Source: Leptolyngbyaceae cyanobacterium (GTDB taxonomy: Bacteria; Cyanobacteriota; Cyanobacteriia; Cyanobacteriales; Aerosakkonemataceae). From it: a stretch of DNA of 64,000 nt. Position 1 is the stretch's first letter. The number at the start of each line of letters is the position of its first letter. The stretch covers positions 1 to 64,000 of the forward strand of contig DATNQN010000071.1 in assembly GCA_036703985.1 (NCBI GenBank). The letters run 5' to 3'. The translations under genes were made by a program, and so were the position numbers. Below, piece after piece: positions 37,598 to 47,426 of this stretch. The notes under the pieces were generated by a model. It had not been told where the DNA came from. It did no database searches and saw nothing but the letters and a program-made list of their open reading frames with translations.

Positions 37598-38233
37598 ATG
37601 CTAAAAAGTGACTTGCTGCGCTATCATTTAATGCTGCTTTGTTTTGCTACGGCTTTTTTGTTATTGGTGGTGCAGTGGCATGGGGCTGATTCGATGCTGG
37701 AAAATCGCAGTTTCAGAGAGGGAGAAGAAGTAAGTAGAAAACAAAGAGAAAGCGTTTTGATTGCCAATCCCAGTTTTGAGGAAGGGATACGTGCTAAGCC
37801 ATTGGCGGTTAATTCTGTAGAGGCTGAAAAATCAGGTTTAGCTAATCGGGTACGTTTAGTGGTTGACTTGAGCGATCGCAAAGTGAATATTTACCAAGAC
37901 GATCGATTAAAAGCCAGTTATCCGGTAGCCGTCGGGCAGGAGGGGTGGCAAACTCCTACCGGTTCTTTTCAAGTTTTGCAAATGCAGAAAAACCCAGTCT
38001 GGCGACATCCGATCGTGAATGCTCTAGTACCGCCCGGACCGAATAATCCTTTAGGTACGCGCTGGATAGGTTTTTGGTGGGGCGATCGTCACAGTATAGG
38101 TTTTCACGGTACCAATCAAAAGGAAGGCGTCGGCAAAGCTGTTTCTCACGGTTGTTTGAGAATGCGAAATCAGGATATCGAAGCGCTTTACGAACTGGTG
38201 ACGATCGGTACATCAGTAACTATTAAAAAGTAG
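37598..38233 (+). CDS. L,D-transpeptidase (YkuD family)
   Basis: An exported or membrane-anchored peptidoglycan enzyme of 211 residues that forms L,D-crosslinks or attaches proteins to peptidoglycan. One N-terminal hydrophobic segment spans about residues 10-27. The YkuD domain begins near VRLVVDLSDRKVNIY (residue 85) and carries the catalytic signature: H170 in GFHGTN, then H184 and C186 in SHGCLRM. The Shine-Dalgarno motif GAGGGG is well placed before the ATG. Nearby cell-wall genes include an M23 endopeptidase 1.3 kb downstream. Confidence 0.93.
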   Translation: MLKSDLLRYHLMLLCFATAFLLLVVQWHGADSMLENRSFREGEEVSRKQRESVLIANPSFEEGIRAKPLAVNSVEAEKSGLANRVRLVVDLSDRKVNIYQDDRLKASYPVAVGQEGWQTPTGSFQVLQMQKNPVWRHPIVNALVPPGPNNPLGTRWIGFWWGDRHSIGFHGTNQKEGVGKAVSHGCLRMRNQDIEALYELVTIGTSVTIKK

Positions 38234-38635
38234 TAAGCTTACTTTGGCCTGAAGGCACAAAGCTTTAGCCACAGACTTGAGCGATCTCGAACAGAGATGA
38301 AAATTCAATTTCAATAATTAAACAAATTTAAAATTTATTAAATAGAAAGGTACGAATAAACAGAAGTACCTAAATAAAAGAAACCTAAGTCAAAACCTTG
38401 TTCCCTTGTACCTGGAAACTTTCCCTCTGCTGCTTTCACTCAATGATAAGGTTTTCTGCGTACATTAATTAGCATCAGACGATAAAGCTTAGGCAAATTA
38501 AATTTACGCGATCTTTTAAGCACCAGAAAGATTGCCTTCTATGGAAAAAAACCGGGTTTTTCATACTCCTAATACGGCAGAATCATTCCCGATCGTTTTT
38601 CATTCTTACCGACTACCTTAAATCATCTTAATGAG
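38234..38635. other. 402-bp spacer with an isolated CCGGG palindrome
   Basis: The spacer lies between convergent genes. GAAAAAAACCGGGTTTTTC (38544-38562) resembles the core of the dispersed elements at 3203 and 59254 and the hairpin at 43016. Otherwise AT-rich with no gene or RNA recognised. Confidence 0.45.
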
Positions 38636-39223
38636 TTAACTGGGGTAGTTAGTATCCAGAAAATCTATTTTGGGCTGGCTAGAAGTTGGTTTTTGTTCGT
38701 AGGTAGGAGCATAAGCTTCTAGCAAGGAACTTACTTGTTTGAGTACGTCTCTACCAGTATTTTTTCCCAAAGCTTGCCGGGAAGGGTCTAAGTGAGGTTG
38801 TTCTATGTTGCGAACGATCGCTTCGCTTACTTGCTCGCTAATTAAATCCTGTAGCTCTTCCCTCGCACGCTGGCGCTGATAGTTAGCTCCTTCTTCGGTG
38901 GTGGCATATAGGGGAGGTAGTCTGTTTAAAGCATAAGCAGCAATGTCACCTACATCCAGAACGCGATCGCTGGTTGCTTCGATTTCTGCTACCCGCGAGA
39001 TTGCCTCTGTCAGCACTAACTCTTCCATCACGTTAATGAATTGCTTGCGCGGTACCGCTACTACTTCGCCAGTCAACAGCGACCCCATCAACCGATCGAG
39101 AGCCATATATTCTTCTATGGAAAGCTCTGAAGCGGTATCGCAGATTCGCGCTACTTCCGCTTCCATTGCTGGTGTCAAATAACCATCCTGTAGAGCTTGT
39201 TCAACTATTTTCTCTATACTCAT
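38636..39223 (-). CDS. ComFB family protein
   Basis: A 195-residue cytoplasmic protein. The N terminus (about residues 1-55) is a helical extension, and the ComFB domain follows from FINVMEELVLTEAI, with the family pattern of a helix after NVMEE and the YALNRLPPLYATTEEG region near residue 105. ComFB-family proteins of cyanobacteria have been reported to bind cyclic dinucleotides and influence competence or cell size. Whether this paralogue does so is not shown by its sequence. It has no operon partner. Confidence 0.8.
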   Translation of the reverse strand: MSIEKIVEQALQDGYLTPAMEAEVARICDTASELSIEEYMALDRLMGSLLTGEVVAVPRKQFINVMEELVLTEAISRVAEIEATSDRVLDVGDIAAYALNRLPPLYATTEEGANYQRQRAREELQDLISEQVSEAIVRNIEQPHLDPSRQALGKNTGRDVLKQVSSLLEAYAPTYEQKPTSSQPKIDFLDTNYPS

Positions 39224-39541
39224 AACACCTCTATATGCTCTATGACACCTTTTCGACTTAGCAAACTGGCCCTGATGTTGTCTTACCCATCAAGGGCGAT
39301 CGACTGGAAATTGCTGGACAAATCATACAGGAGTTTAGCAAGAAAGCTCTCTATTTTTAACTTGTCCTTAGTTTGCTGGCCAGAACGGGTGCATTTTATT
39401 ACAGTATATTTCCTAACAAATCCGGCCTATACATTACCGTCAGGAATTACCCACATTAGGTAAATGGTGGATGGGGAGATGGGGAGAAGGGGAGAAAAAC
39501 TAATATTCTGAATTCTGACTCCTGAATTCTGAATTTCTCCT
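39224..39541. other. 318-bp spacer with repeat shared with 49704-49743
   Basis: A G-rich tract (39466-39500) is followed by a 40-bp block at 39491-39530 that matches 49704-49743 with one mismatch. The block alternates GAATTCTGA and TCCTGAATTC, so it can fold on itself. It ends beside the stop codon of the M23 peptidase gene. No gene is recognised. Confidence 0.55.
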
Positions 39542-40498
39542 TCATTCAATTCCTTTGGTTCGCCAAGGAACTGGGTCAACAGATTGTCCGTTAACGTACA
39601 ATCCCCAATGTAAATGGGGGCCAGTCGAAGCACCTGTAGAACCGATCGCGCCGATTGCTTGACCTGCTCGGACGAAATCGCCTTCTCGAACATCAATGCG
39701 GCTTAAGTGTAAAAATATACTTGTTACTCCTTGGCCGTGATCGATACCGATCGTATTTCCATGCAATCGGAATCCTTCCGAAACTCTTCCTACTAATGCT
39801 ACCCGACCGGCAGCTGGCGCAATCACGGGCGAACCGTGTCCGCCAGCATAATCGACACCCCGATGATAGTAATCTTTCGCAAACACGCCATTGTAGTAGC
39901 GACGGACGCCGTAGATAGAAGAAATTCTGCCTCTATTTGGGGCGATAAATGGACCATTCCAATACTTTTCAGGGGTTACCAATTGTTTGAAGGCATCAAC
40001 CCGATTTAATTCCTGTTGGGTCGGCTCGATGCCGCCGCCAGAAAGCCGAATCCGTTGCACGGGAAAGGAACGATTAGCTAACTGAACGGTGAGAGTTTGT
40101 TGTTCGCCTTCCGATTCAACTTGAATTTGGCGAATGCCCGGTGATTCTAAGGGGGTAGTGGGCAACAAAGCTCGATAATCAGAACCAACTAAAAATGCTG
40201 AATAGGTTTTACCTCCCATAGTTACGGTAGGAGTTGCATTCAGAGAATTTGGTTGTATTATGACTGACAAAGTATCGCCTAATTTAGGATTGGCTGGCGT
40301 AACTCGTGCTTCTAGAGCATCAACTGGAGAGGACAGCAGGGCAATTCCCCAGGCCAACGGGATACCTAAGCTGAGGGCGATCGCTTGATGGCGGTGACCC
40401 TTGGCCCATGAAAACAGGGTAGAAATTTTGCTTGGTGTCTTGTTCCATAAAGCGATTAACTGGCTCTGCCATGATTTCGATCGACGAGAGGTAGTCAT
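39542..40498 (-). CDS. M23 family peptidoglycan endopeptidase
   Basis: A 318-residue protein with an N-terminal membrane anchor or signal (hydrophobic at about residues 38-60), a beta-rich prodomain, and a C-terminal LytM/M23 zinc peptidase. Catalytic motifs are HRGVDYAGG (H and D as zinc ligands), HGQGVTSIFLHLS, and HLHWGLYV, all intact. It is expected to cut peptide cross-links of the cell wall in the periplasm. It is separated from the following antiporter gene by a 148-bp divergent promoter region. Confidence 0.92.
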   Translation of the reverse strand: MTTSRRSKSWQSQLIALWNKTPSKISTLFSWAKGHRHQAIALSLGIPLAWGIALLSSPVDALEARVTPANPKLGDTLSVIIQPNSLNATPTVTMGGKTYSAFLVGSDYRALLPTTPLESPGIRQIQVESEGEQQTLTVQLANRSFPVQRIRLSGGGIEPTQQELNRVDAFKQLVTPEKYWNGPFIAPNRGRISSIYGVRRYYNGVFAKDYYHRGVDYAGGHGSPVIAPAAGRVALVGRVSEGFRLHGNTIGIDHGQGVTSIFLHLSRIDVREGDFVRAGQAIGAIGSTGASTGPHLHWGLYVNGQSVDPVPWRTKGIE

Positions 40499-40646
40499 GA
40501 TGGTTATCTATACAGTTGATATCAGCTTTTCTGCGAATTGAAATACAGACTGAAGCTAAATGAGAGATGTTTCAGAGAAGATGCCCCACTCAATACAAAC
40601 TCTGTATTCTAAAATTTATATACTTTAATAATTTTTTCAGAAAATT

Positions 40647-42974
40647 GTGCAAGAAGATTTTCGGCTAATAGTTGATTTAGTTTTAGTTCTCGCTGCTGCT
40701 ACTGCCGGAGGATTATTAGCATCTCTGCTCAGACAACCGGTTTTGCTGGGTTACCTGCTAGGGGGAATGGTCGTTGGGCCAGCAGGACTGGGATTGATCA
40801 AAGAAGTTATTCAGGTAGAAACTCTGGCTCAGTTTGGAGTTGCCTTTTTGTTATTTGCTTTAGGAGTAGAGTTTTCTTTTGCAGAACTGAAAAAAGTTAA
40901 AGCGATCGGTTTGGGCGGTGCTGCCCTCCAAATTATCCTGACTATTTTAGTTACGGTTTTCATCTGTTGGGCAACCGGACGTTGGGGTACATTACCAGCT
41001 AAGGGAGTCTTTTTGGGAGCGATTCTTTCCCTGTCTTCCACAGCAGTAGTCCTCAAGTGCTTGATCGAACGCAACGAAACCGAAACCACCCACGGACAAG
41101 TGATGTTGGGAATGTTGGTGGTACAAGACCTGGCATTGGGACTCATGTTGGCAGTGTTACCTGCTTTAGATAAACCACCGGAAGAAATCGGTAAAGCAGT
41201 ATTTTTAGCGCTGGTATGGATTGTCTTATTTGCTGCTGGCGCTGTGGCGGCAGGTGTTTGGTTAATTCCACCGATTTTAAGGTTCCTCGCGCGCACGGAA
41301 AGCCAAGAGTTATTTTTGCTAGGCGTAGTAGCGCTTTGTCTCGGTATTGCTTTACTAACGGAGCATTTGGGGCTTTCCATTGAAATGGGAGCGTTTGTGG
41401 CTGGGTTGATGATTTCCGAAGTGGAGTATGCCGACCAAACTCTCACCTATGTCGAACCAGTACGGGACATTTTTGCTACTTTGTTCTTTGCTTCCATTGG
41501 GATGCTGATCGATCCGGTGTTTCTGTGGAATAACCTGGAAATGATTTTGGGGTTGGTGGCGCTGGTATTTTTAGGCAAATTTTTAATTATTACGCCTATA
41601 GTTAGGTTATTTCGCTATTCTTGGAAAACTGCCTTGATCGCTGGCTTGGGACTGGCGCAGATTGGAGAATTTTCGTTTGTGTTGGCTAGCGAGGGACAAG
41701 CCTTAGGATTGGTTTCCCGCCAGATCTACTTGTTAATTTTAGGTACGACTGCTTGTACTCTGATCTTGACGCCTTTCGTGCTGCGACTGGTACCTCAGTT
41801 GTTGGAATTACCTTGGCTGAAACGATCGATCGAAGCAAGCGATTTACCGTTGGCAGTGGCTGCGGATTTACCCCGACAAAATCACATTGTAGTCTGCGGC
41901 TATGGCCGGGTGGGTCGGAATTTGGTCAGGCTGTTGCACGAGAGTGGTTTTTCTGTAGTTGTGGTGGATCGATCGGAAAGCAAAATTCAGCAGCTAAGAG
42001 AAGCGGGATTGCCTTATGTTTATGGGAATGCGGCTAGTTTGCACGTTCTGGAAACGGCTGGGGTATCTCAAGCGAAGGGGATGGCGATCGCGCTTCCAGA
42101 TGCGATGAGTACTCGTCTATGTCTGAAACGTGCTTTGGAGTTAGCACCAGAATTAGACATCGTAGTTAGAGCAATTAAGGATAAAGATATTGAATTGCTC
42201 TACCAATTGGGAGCTAAGGAAGTAGTACAACCGGAATTTGAGGCTAGTTTGGAATTAGTCACTCCGCTGTTGACTCGCTTGGGAATGAGTTCGTTTGCGA
42301 TCGAACAGAAGGTCAAGGAAATCCGCAACCACCATTATCTAGAGTTGCAACCCCAGCGTTCTGCTTCTCAGGTTTCTCGCGAACTCCAGATGGCAACTCA
42401 GGATATGAGCAGGCGTTGGTACAATTTACCAGATGCTTCTCCATTGACTGGGATGAGTTTGCAGGAAGCCGATCTGCGAAATTTAACCGGGGTAAGCTTG
42501 ATGGCGATTCGCCGATCTGGGGGTGAGGAAGTAGATTATCCCAGTAACGCTACAACTCTGGAAGAGGGCGATCGTTTGTTAGTAATTGGCGAAGCTGACG
42601 AACTAGCGGCTTTTGATGCGCTAGCAAAAGGTGAGGTAGCTGTTCCCAATCAAAATGCGGCTTGTCAGTGGATGGTAGTGCCAGAAAGCAGCGATTTTGT
42701 TGGTAAAACTCTGGCAGAGTTAGATATTCGCCGCCAATATGGGATAAGTGTCCAAGCGATCCGGCGAGATGGTAAGTTTGTCCGCTTTCCAGGGGGAGAA
42801 ACTCAAATTCATCCAGGCGATCGCTTATTAACGTGCGGTGCTTACTATTTACTCAAACCTTTGAAACAAGCTTTAACGCGGGAGAATCAACCGCCTGTTA
42901 CCCTGATACCAGTAATGAAACCAACTGAAACTCAAAGCGTGCAAGAGTTCTTTCCAATGGATCGGCGAGATTGA
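40647..42974 (+). CDS. KefB/KefC-type cation:proton antiporter with RCK domains
   Basis: A 775-residue membrane transporter of the CPA2 family. Around 12 transmembrane segments fill residues 1-385, with LGYLLGGMVVGPAGLG near residue 33 and AFVAGLMISE near 250. An RCK N-terminal (TrkA-N) domain starts at VVCGYGRVGRNL (about 418), and two TrkA-C domains follow near 570-650 and 660-745. The second cytosolic half probably gates K+ or Na+ exchange in response to nucleotide. The start codon is GTG. A perfect hairpin lies 42 bases after the stop. Confidence 0.92.
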   Translation: MQEDFRLIVDLVLVLAAATAGGLLASLLRQPVLLGYLLGGMVVGPAGLGLIKEVIQVETLAQFGVAFLLFALGVEFSFAELKKVKAIGLGGAALQIILTILVTVFICWATGRWGTLPAKGVFLGAILSLSSTAVVLKCLIERNETETTHGQVMLGMLVVQDLALGLMLAVLPALDKPPEEIGKAVFLALVWIVLFAAGAVAAGVWLIPPILRFLARTESQELFLLGVVALCLGIALLTEHLGLSIEMGAFVAGLMISEVEYADQTLTYVEPVRDIFATLFFASIGMLIDPVFLWNNLEMILGLVALVFLGKFLIITPIVRLFRYSWKTALIAGLGLAQIGEFSFVLASEGQALGLVSRQIYLLILGTTACTLILTPFVLRLVPQLLELPWLKRSIEASDLPLAVAADLPRQNHIVVCGYGRVGRNLVRLLHESGFSVVVVDRSESKIQQLREAGLPYVYGNAASLHVLETAGVSQAKGMAIALPDAMSTRLCLKRALELAPELDIVVRAIKDKDIELLYQLGAKEVVQPEFEASLELVTPLLTRLGMSSFAIEQKVKEIRNHHYLELQPQRSASQVSRELQMATQDMSRRWYNLPDASPLTGMSLQEADLRNLTGVSLMAIRRSGGEEVDYPSNATTLEEGDRLLVIGEADELAAFDALAKGEVAVPNQNAACQWMVVPESSDFVGKTLAELDIRRQYGISVQAIRRDGKFVRFPGGETQIHPGDRLLTCGAYYLLKPLKQALTRENQPPVTLIPVMKPTETQSVQEFFPMDRRD

Positions 42975-43015
42975 TACTCCTGTTTTATGGCTTTTTTCAG
43001 GCCAGTAAGACACAT

Positions 43016-43048
43016 AGAAACCCGGTTTCTTGAAGAAACCGGGTTTCT
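43016..43048. repeat. Perfect 16-bp hairpin, core of the dispersed CCGGG element
   Basis: AGAAACCCGGTTTCTT (43016-43031) and AAGAAACCGGGTTTCT (43033-43048) are perfect complements. Each arm is itself nearly palindromic. The same cores, further apart, occur in the elements at 3203-3318 and 59254-59369. Position after the antiporter gene suggests it can act as a terminator. Confidence 0.8.
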
Positions 43049-43180
43049 CACTGGTGGGGTATATTTAATCTTTTGATGAAAATTTTGTAAACAAGTGTAA
43101 AGAAATATGATTTTTCTATTATCCTTTGATTAAGAAAGTCATATAAAAATTTCACGCTTCACATACGGGTGGAACAGCCA

Positions 43181-43993
43181 ATGCAGCAGCATCATTTTCT
43201 CAAAAGAGTTTTAGTATCCGTGGCAGCCTTTGTCCTGGCAGTAAGCGTTTGGGCGCAGGCACCAGCCGCACGAGCATATGAGAATCCGGACTTACTGCCT
43301 GACATTCAAACCCCGATTATTGACTTGACCAGATCTCTTACCGATATACAAGAAGACTCATTAAAAAATGATATAGAGCAGTTTGAAGCGGAAACTGGTT
43401 TTAAACTGCGAGTTTTAACCCAATACGATCGCACCCCCGGTCGCGCTGTTAAAGATTATTGGGGTTTGGACGAAAAAAGCGTGTTGCTGATTGCCGATTC
43501 CCGGGGCGGCAATATCCTTAATTTCAATGTTGGGGATGATGTTTATAAGCTGCTACCTCGTACATTCTGGATTGAGTTACAAACTCGCTACGGCAATTTG
43601 TACTTTGTCCGAGAAGAGGGAGAAGACCAATCGATCATTCAATCTTTAAAATCGATCGAAACTTGTCTGCGTCAAGGTGGTTGCAATGTGGTGCCGGGAC
43701 TGCCTCGCGAACAATGGATTCTCACTTTAATTACTTCTATTGTCGGTGGTGTGATATTTGGGTTTGCTGCCCATCCTCGTAAACCAGGACAAATCATCGC
43801 TTGGCAGTGGGCTTTAATCTTCTCGCCTTTGTGGGGAATTCTGTTTATTGCGTTCGGTATTGGCCCAGTAGTTACCCGCACTGCTGAATGGTTACCCTTA
43901 TTCCGGAACGTGGCAGGCTTTACGATCGGTGCTTTAGCTGCATACTTGTCCCCAATGATGTCTTCTGCTTCTGAAAGTCCCAGCCAGCAGTAA
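43181..43993 (+). CDS. TPM domain protein (Psb32-like)
   Basis: A 270-residue protein with an N-terminal signal peptide ending near AARA, a TPM domain (about residues 35-160) and two C-terminal transmembrane segments (about 180-200 and 205-265). The TPM domain matches the Psb32/TLP18.3 type, involved in photosystem II repair in cyanobacteria and plants. The ATG at MQQHHF was chosen; a GTG four codons earlier is possible. No photosystem genes adjoin it, so the role rests on family similarity. Confidence 0.8.
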   Translation: MQQHHFLKRVLVSVAAFVLAVSVWAQAPAARAYENPDLLPDIQTPIIDLTRSLTDIQEDSLKNDIEQFEAETGFKLRVLTQYDRTPGRAVKDYWGLDEKSVLLIADSRGGNILNFNVGDDVYKLLPRTFWIELQTRYGNLYFVREEGEDQSIIQSLKSIETCLRQGGCNVVPGLPREQWILTLITSIVGGVIFGFAAHPRKPGQIIAWQWALIFSPLWGILFIAFGIGPVVTRTAEWLPLFRNVAGFTIGALAAYLSPMMSSASESPSQQ

Positions 43994-44040
43994 AGGATGA
44001 AGGGTGAAGGATGAAGTAAAAAGAATTGAATTTTGAATTT

Positions 44041-44100
44041 TGAATTCTCCACCATCTCCCCATCTCCCCATCTCCCCATCTCCCTATCTCTCTTTCACCC
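44041..44100. repeat. CTCCCCAT tandem low-complexity tract
   Basis: Four or five imperfect copies of CTCCCCAT are followed by CTCTCTTTC. The same G/C-skewed sequence occurs reversed at 44851-44866. It lies between the TPM and cobH/cbiC genes. Confidence 0.6.
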
Positions 44101-44196
44101 CCTGCCCTGCTATCTTATTGGGTAGAAACCGATCGCACGAAAGCCAATCTTGGCTATATAGATGGGTGAGGCATACCTTCCGGAGATAAGTAAGTA

Positions 44197-44826
44197 ATGG
44201 AATGGCACGTTACGGATGCCCAGAGTTTAGCAATTATCGATCGCGAAATAGGCGATCACGTATTTTCCCCGGCGGAGTACGAAATTGTTCGCCGGGTAAT
44301 TTATGCTACAGCAGATTTTGAATATAAATCTCTGATTCGCTTTTCAGAAAGAGCTTTACAAGCGGGGGCGGCGGCGTTAGCGGCACGTACTACTATCGTG
44401 GTAGACGTGCCGATGGTACAAGTTGGCATCACACCGAGTATCCAAAGCACTTTTGCTAATCCGGTGTACTGTAGCATGGACGCCCTGACTCGCCCTCAAA
44501 GAGAAAAAACCCGTATAGCTTGGGGAATTGAAACTTTAGCCAGACGCTACCCAGAAGGGATTTTTGTGGTAGGTCATGCCCAGACAGCGTTGACTTCTTT
44601 AGTAGAACTAATTGAAGCAGAGGAAATTCGACCAGCTTTAGTAATTGGAACGCCAGCTGGATTTGTGGATGTGGATGTTGCCAAAGAACGATTGCAAGAT
44701 TCTCTGATTCCCCATATTCGCACGGAAGGACGTAAGGGAAGCGCTGTAGTGGCATCTGCGATCGTCAATGGTCTGGTAGATTTAGCTTGGCAAGCTTACG
44801 GACAAGAAGGCGTAGTAGGAGTTTGA
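44197..44826 (+). CDS. cobH/cbiC: Precorrin-8X / cobalt-precorrin-8 methylmutase
   Basis: A 209-residue enzyme of corrin synthesis that moves a methyl group from C-11 to C-12 to give hydrogenobyrinate or its cobalt form. Family features include an acidic N-terminal region, FEYKSLIRFS, VVDVPMVQVGI and the catalytic His in VVGHAQTAL near residue 128, with GTPAGFVDV close behind. Length is normal. No other cobalamin genes or B12 riboswitch motif lie nearby. A GGAGATAAG motif provides the ribosome-binding site. Confidence 0.94.
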   Translation: MEWHVTDAQSLAIIDREIGDHVFSPAEYEIVRRVIYATADFEYKSLIRFSERALQAGAAALAARTTIVVDVPMVQVGITPSIQSTFANPVYCSMDALTRPQREKTRIAWGIETLARRYPEGIFVVGHAQTALTSLVELIEAEEIRPALVIGTPAGFVDVDVAKERLQDSLIPHIRTEGRKGSAVVASAIVNGLVDLAWQAYGQEGVVGV

Positions 44827-44902
44827 CATTTATTTTGCCTGTTTAGACTGATGGGGAGATGGGGAGAAAGAAGATGTGAAAATTAATTCTTTTCTGACTC
44901 CT

Positions 44903-46099
44903 TCACTGAGGATTGATTAAATCCAAAATCGGGTTAGCCATCCAGTTAACCCCTACTCTTAATTGATGTTCTAAATTAGGCATTCTATACAAATAAACGA
45001 GACGGCGGACGAGATAAGCTAACTGACCGTCTAATTGCACTCCCATACTGCTGAGAGTACCGTTATTAGTTCCGAGAGTTAGCATTTCTCCCATATTTTG
45101 ATATCGGAAAGGAAGTAGGGGACGTTCGGTGATGGAAGCCCAAATGTTCCAAGCAACGAAATCAGATTGCTGGAAAGCAGCTTGTGCGGAAGTCGGTACT
45201 TGCTGACCTTCTTTGTCTCGACAATCAGCTAAATCTCCAACTACGAAAATTTCTGAATAATCAACTGCTTGCAGGGTAGGAGTAGTGGTTAGTTGACCTT
45301 TCTGATTTTGTTTGAGGGGAAGATTTCGGACTAGAGAAGATCCGCGCAGTCCGACTGTCCAGATGACTAATTCAGCGGGAATAGTATCTACTTGTCCTTT
45401 ATACAGTAGAGATAAGGTGTCTGGGCCGATCGATTCTACGGTAGTTTCTAAGTCAATCCAGACCCCTTTGGCGTCTAAAACTCGCCGTGCGTTTTCCCGA
45501 TTGTATTCTGGGGATGTCCTTAAAATTTGGTCGGTTTGTTCGATCAGGCGAAAGCGTCCTCTGTCTCCCAGTCGGTCTGCTAGTTTACAAGCTAGTTCGA
45601 CGCCGCAATATCCCGCACCAACGATCGCTACTCGAATTTTATCGGCTGAAGATGCTTCTAGTACTCGTAGTTTTTCTTCCAAACGATAAGCATCGGCGAG
45701 GCTATGAAATGGGAAGGTATGGGAGGCTGCACCGGGTACGATGTCTGTAGGAGATTCTCCACCTAAAGCTAAGATTAAGCGATCGTATGAGATGCTACTG
45801 CCATCTTGTAAATCTACTCGTTTGTCTTCTACATCAATCCCAGTTACTAACCCTTGACAAAAGCGAATACTCGTGTTTTGCAGTATTTCCGTATAGGGTG
45901 GGGCAATTTCCCAGGTTTGCAGTTCCCCCGTGAGAATTTCGTAGAGTAAGGGAGTGAATAAAAAGCGATCGCTTCGATCCACCAGCACGATTTCCGGTTT
46001 TTCTGCTTTTTCCCAAGGTAATTGGCTTAAGCGCAAAGCGGTGTAGAGACCGCCAAAGCCTCCACCAAGTATACAAATGCGGGTAGGTTGTTGGGTCAT
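44903..46099 (-). CDS. NDH-2-like NAD(P)H dehydrogenase (possible NdbB)
   Basis: A 398-residue flavoprotein of the type II NAD(P)H:quinone oxidoreductase family. The FAD-binding motif is ILGGGFGGLYTA (about 9-20), the NAD(P)-binding motif is VAIVGAGYCGVELA (near 157), and the C-terminal FAD contact is FVVGDLADC (near 288). Length fits the cyanobacterial NdbB group, reported to reduce demethylphylloquinone during vitamin K1 synthesis, but NdbA-like respiration cannot be excluded. No transmembrane segment is clear; membrane association is probably peripheral. Confidence 0.8.
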   Translation of the reverse strand: MTQQPTRICILGGGFGGLYTALRLSQLPWEKAEKPEIVLVDRSDRFLFTPLLYEILTGELQTWEIAPPYTEILQNTSIRFCQGLVTGIDVEDKRVDLQDGSSISYDRLILALGGESPTDIVPGAASHTFPFHSLADAYRLEEKLRVLEASSADKIRVAIVGAGYCGVELACKLADRLGDRGRFRLIEQTDQILRTSPEYNRENARRVLDAKGVWIDLETTVESIGPDTLSLLYKGQVDTIPAELVIWTVGLRGSSLVRNLPLKQNQKGQLTTTPTLQAVDYSEIFVVGDLADCRDKEGQQVPTSAQAAFQQSDFVAWNIWASITERPLLPFRYQNMGEMLTLGTNNGTLSSMGVQLDGQLAYLVRRLVYLYRMPNLEHQLRVGVNWMANPILDLINPQ

Positions 46100-46165
46100 G
46101 GTTGAATGGGCGGGATTTTTTGCAGGGAACTTTTTTTAGGATAGCAATCTGAGTTTAGAGGCGCT

Positions 46166-47239
46166 TTAGATGGGCGGGGCGTATTGTAAATCTGCTAGTT
46201 CCAGGGGTGGAAATGGATAAAGCGTTCCTGTTTGCTGGGGATGTCGCGCCATGATGCGATCTTCATAAATATGGGCTAATTCCACAATGGCACCTTTGTC
46301 AATCCCTACACTCTGCCAGCGATCGCTAATTACCCGATAATAATTACCTACTGTCCAATAAGGAATAGGCGCATTTTTTTGCAGTTTTACAGCTAGTTGA
46401 ATTATTTGTTCCGAATATCGATATCGATAATGAAATCTCAGTAACAATTTACAGATCAAACCCAAACGTTGAAGGAAATTGGGTGGTAAAGATGGATCTA
46501 GCAACGGAATATCGTAAGGGTCTGCATCGGGCAGTTGAAAATCACAAGCAATGCTGATCCGGGGTGATTTTGCTTTATGACTGCTGCGGCTACCCCAATG
46601 CCATACTACCGGATTCCAACACAATACAGAACCAGCTGGTGCGGGTAAAGCCCTGATATCTTGTGGATGAACTGGATTGATATCCTTTTCAAGATGATAG
46701 TTTGGGTCTAAATCTGCTGGCAGGATATACATACATCCATTGAGGGGAGTAACATCTGTCAGAGGAATCCATATATTGACTCCTTTTGGCATTCCATCTG
46801 GAAACAGGCTGTTTTCTCTTCGATCTCGATGCGGTTCCCATCCTTTCTCATTTTTGCTGGTGTCTACGTACCATGCCCAAACGTCGGGAACTTGACGGTA
46901 ATCAGGGCCGAGAATAGCTGATAATAAGTGATGTAATCGATAGTAAATCTGCCAGAATTCATCATAGATAAATGCAAAAGCTACTGGCCATTCTGAATCT
47001 TTTAACTTTTGCATTGCTTCAGCCATTTTTACAATGTCTGAATTAGGAAGAATTGCATCTATTTGAAAGTATCCTTCTTCTTTTAAACTTAGTAGCAGTT
47101 CTTTTAGTTGTTCTGGCTCAAATTCGATTGAATCTGAGGATTTAAAATTTAATATTTTACCTACGCTAAGTTGAGGATTGAGATTAGCCCAGTATTCTGG
47201 ACTTTGAGCTTTTTCTAAAATAGTTAGATCGCCAATCAT
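46166..47239 (-). CDS. Phytanoyl-CoA dioxygenase family protein
   Basis: A 357-residue Fe(II)/2-oxoglutarate-dependent oxygenase of the PhyH family. The iron-binding HxD is EPHRDRR (near residue 137), the distal His is in VVWHWGSRSSH (near 213), and the 2-oxoglutarate-binding Arg is in SPRISIACD. The jelly-roll core includes NIWIPLTDVTPLNGCMYILP. The substrate is not predictable; bacterial members hydroxylate natural products and lipids. It sits 66 bp beyond the oxidoreductase gene start on the same strand and may be cotranscribed with it. Confidence 0.85.
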   Translation of the reverse strand: MIGDLTILEKAQSPEYWANLNPQLSVGKILNFKSSDSIEFEPEQLKELLLSLKEEGYFQIDAILPNSDIVKMAEAMQKLKDSEWPVAFAFIYDEFWQIYYRLHHLLSAILGPDYRQVPDVWAWYVDTSKNEKGWEPHRDRRENSLFPDGMPKGVNIWIPLTDVTPLNGCMYILPADLDPNYHLEKDINPVHPQDIRALPAPAGSVLCWNPVVWHWGSRSSHKAKSPRISIACDFQLPDADPYDIPLLDPSLPPNFLQRLGLICKLLLRFHYRYRYSEQIIQLAVKLQKNAPIPYWTVGNYYRVISDRWQSVGIDKGAIVELAHIYEDRIMARHPQQTGTLYPFPPLELADLQYAPPI

Positions 47240-47336
47240 TTTATCTACCCGTCAATATGTTTTTTGGCTAATTTTTATTCTATAATCTTATTTCATTGGA
47301 AGTTCTATTGCAAAAATGATAGTGTAATTTTTTTAC

Positions 47337-47387
47337 CACAGATGAAACACAGATGAACACAGATGAAACACAGATGAACACAGATGA
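47337..47387. repeat. CACAGATGAA tandem repeat
   Basis: Five direct units of CACAGATGAA or CACAGATGAAA, in the spacer between the PhyH and PLD genes. No gene is affected. Such units are common in cyanobacterial intergenic DNA. Confidence 0.8.
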
Positions 47388-47426
47388 TTTTCAATCTGCG
47401 GATCGATTATTGGCAAAATAAGGTTT

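Noticed and set aside
44101-44196. Possible cobalamin riboswitch before cobH/cbiC
   Set aside because: No B12-box-like motif or suitable fold is visible in the short leader.
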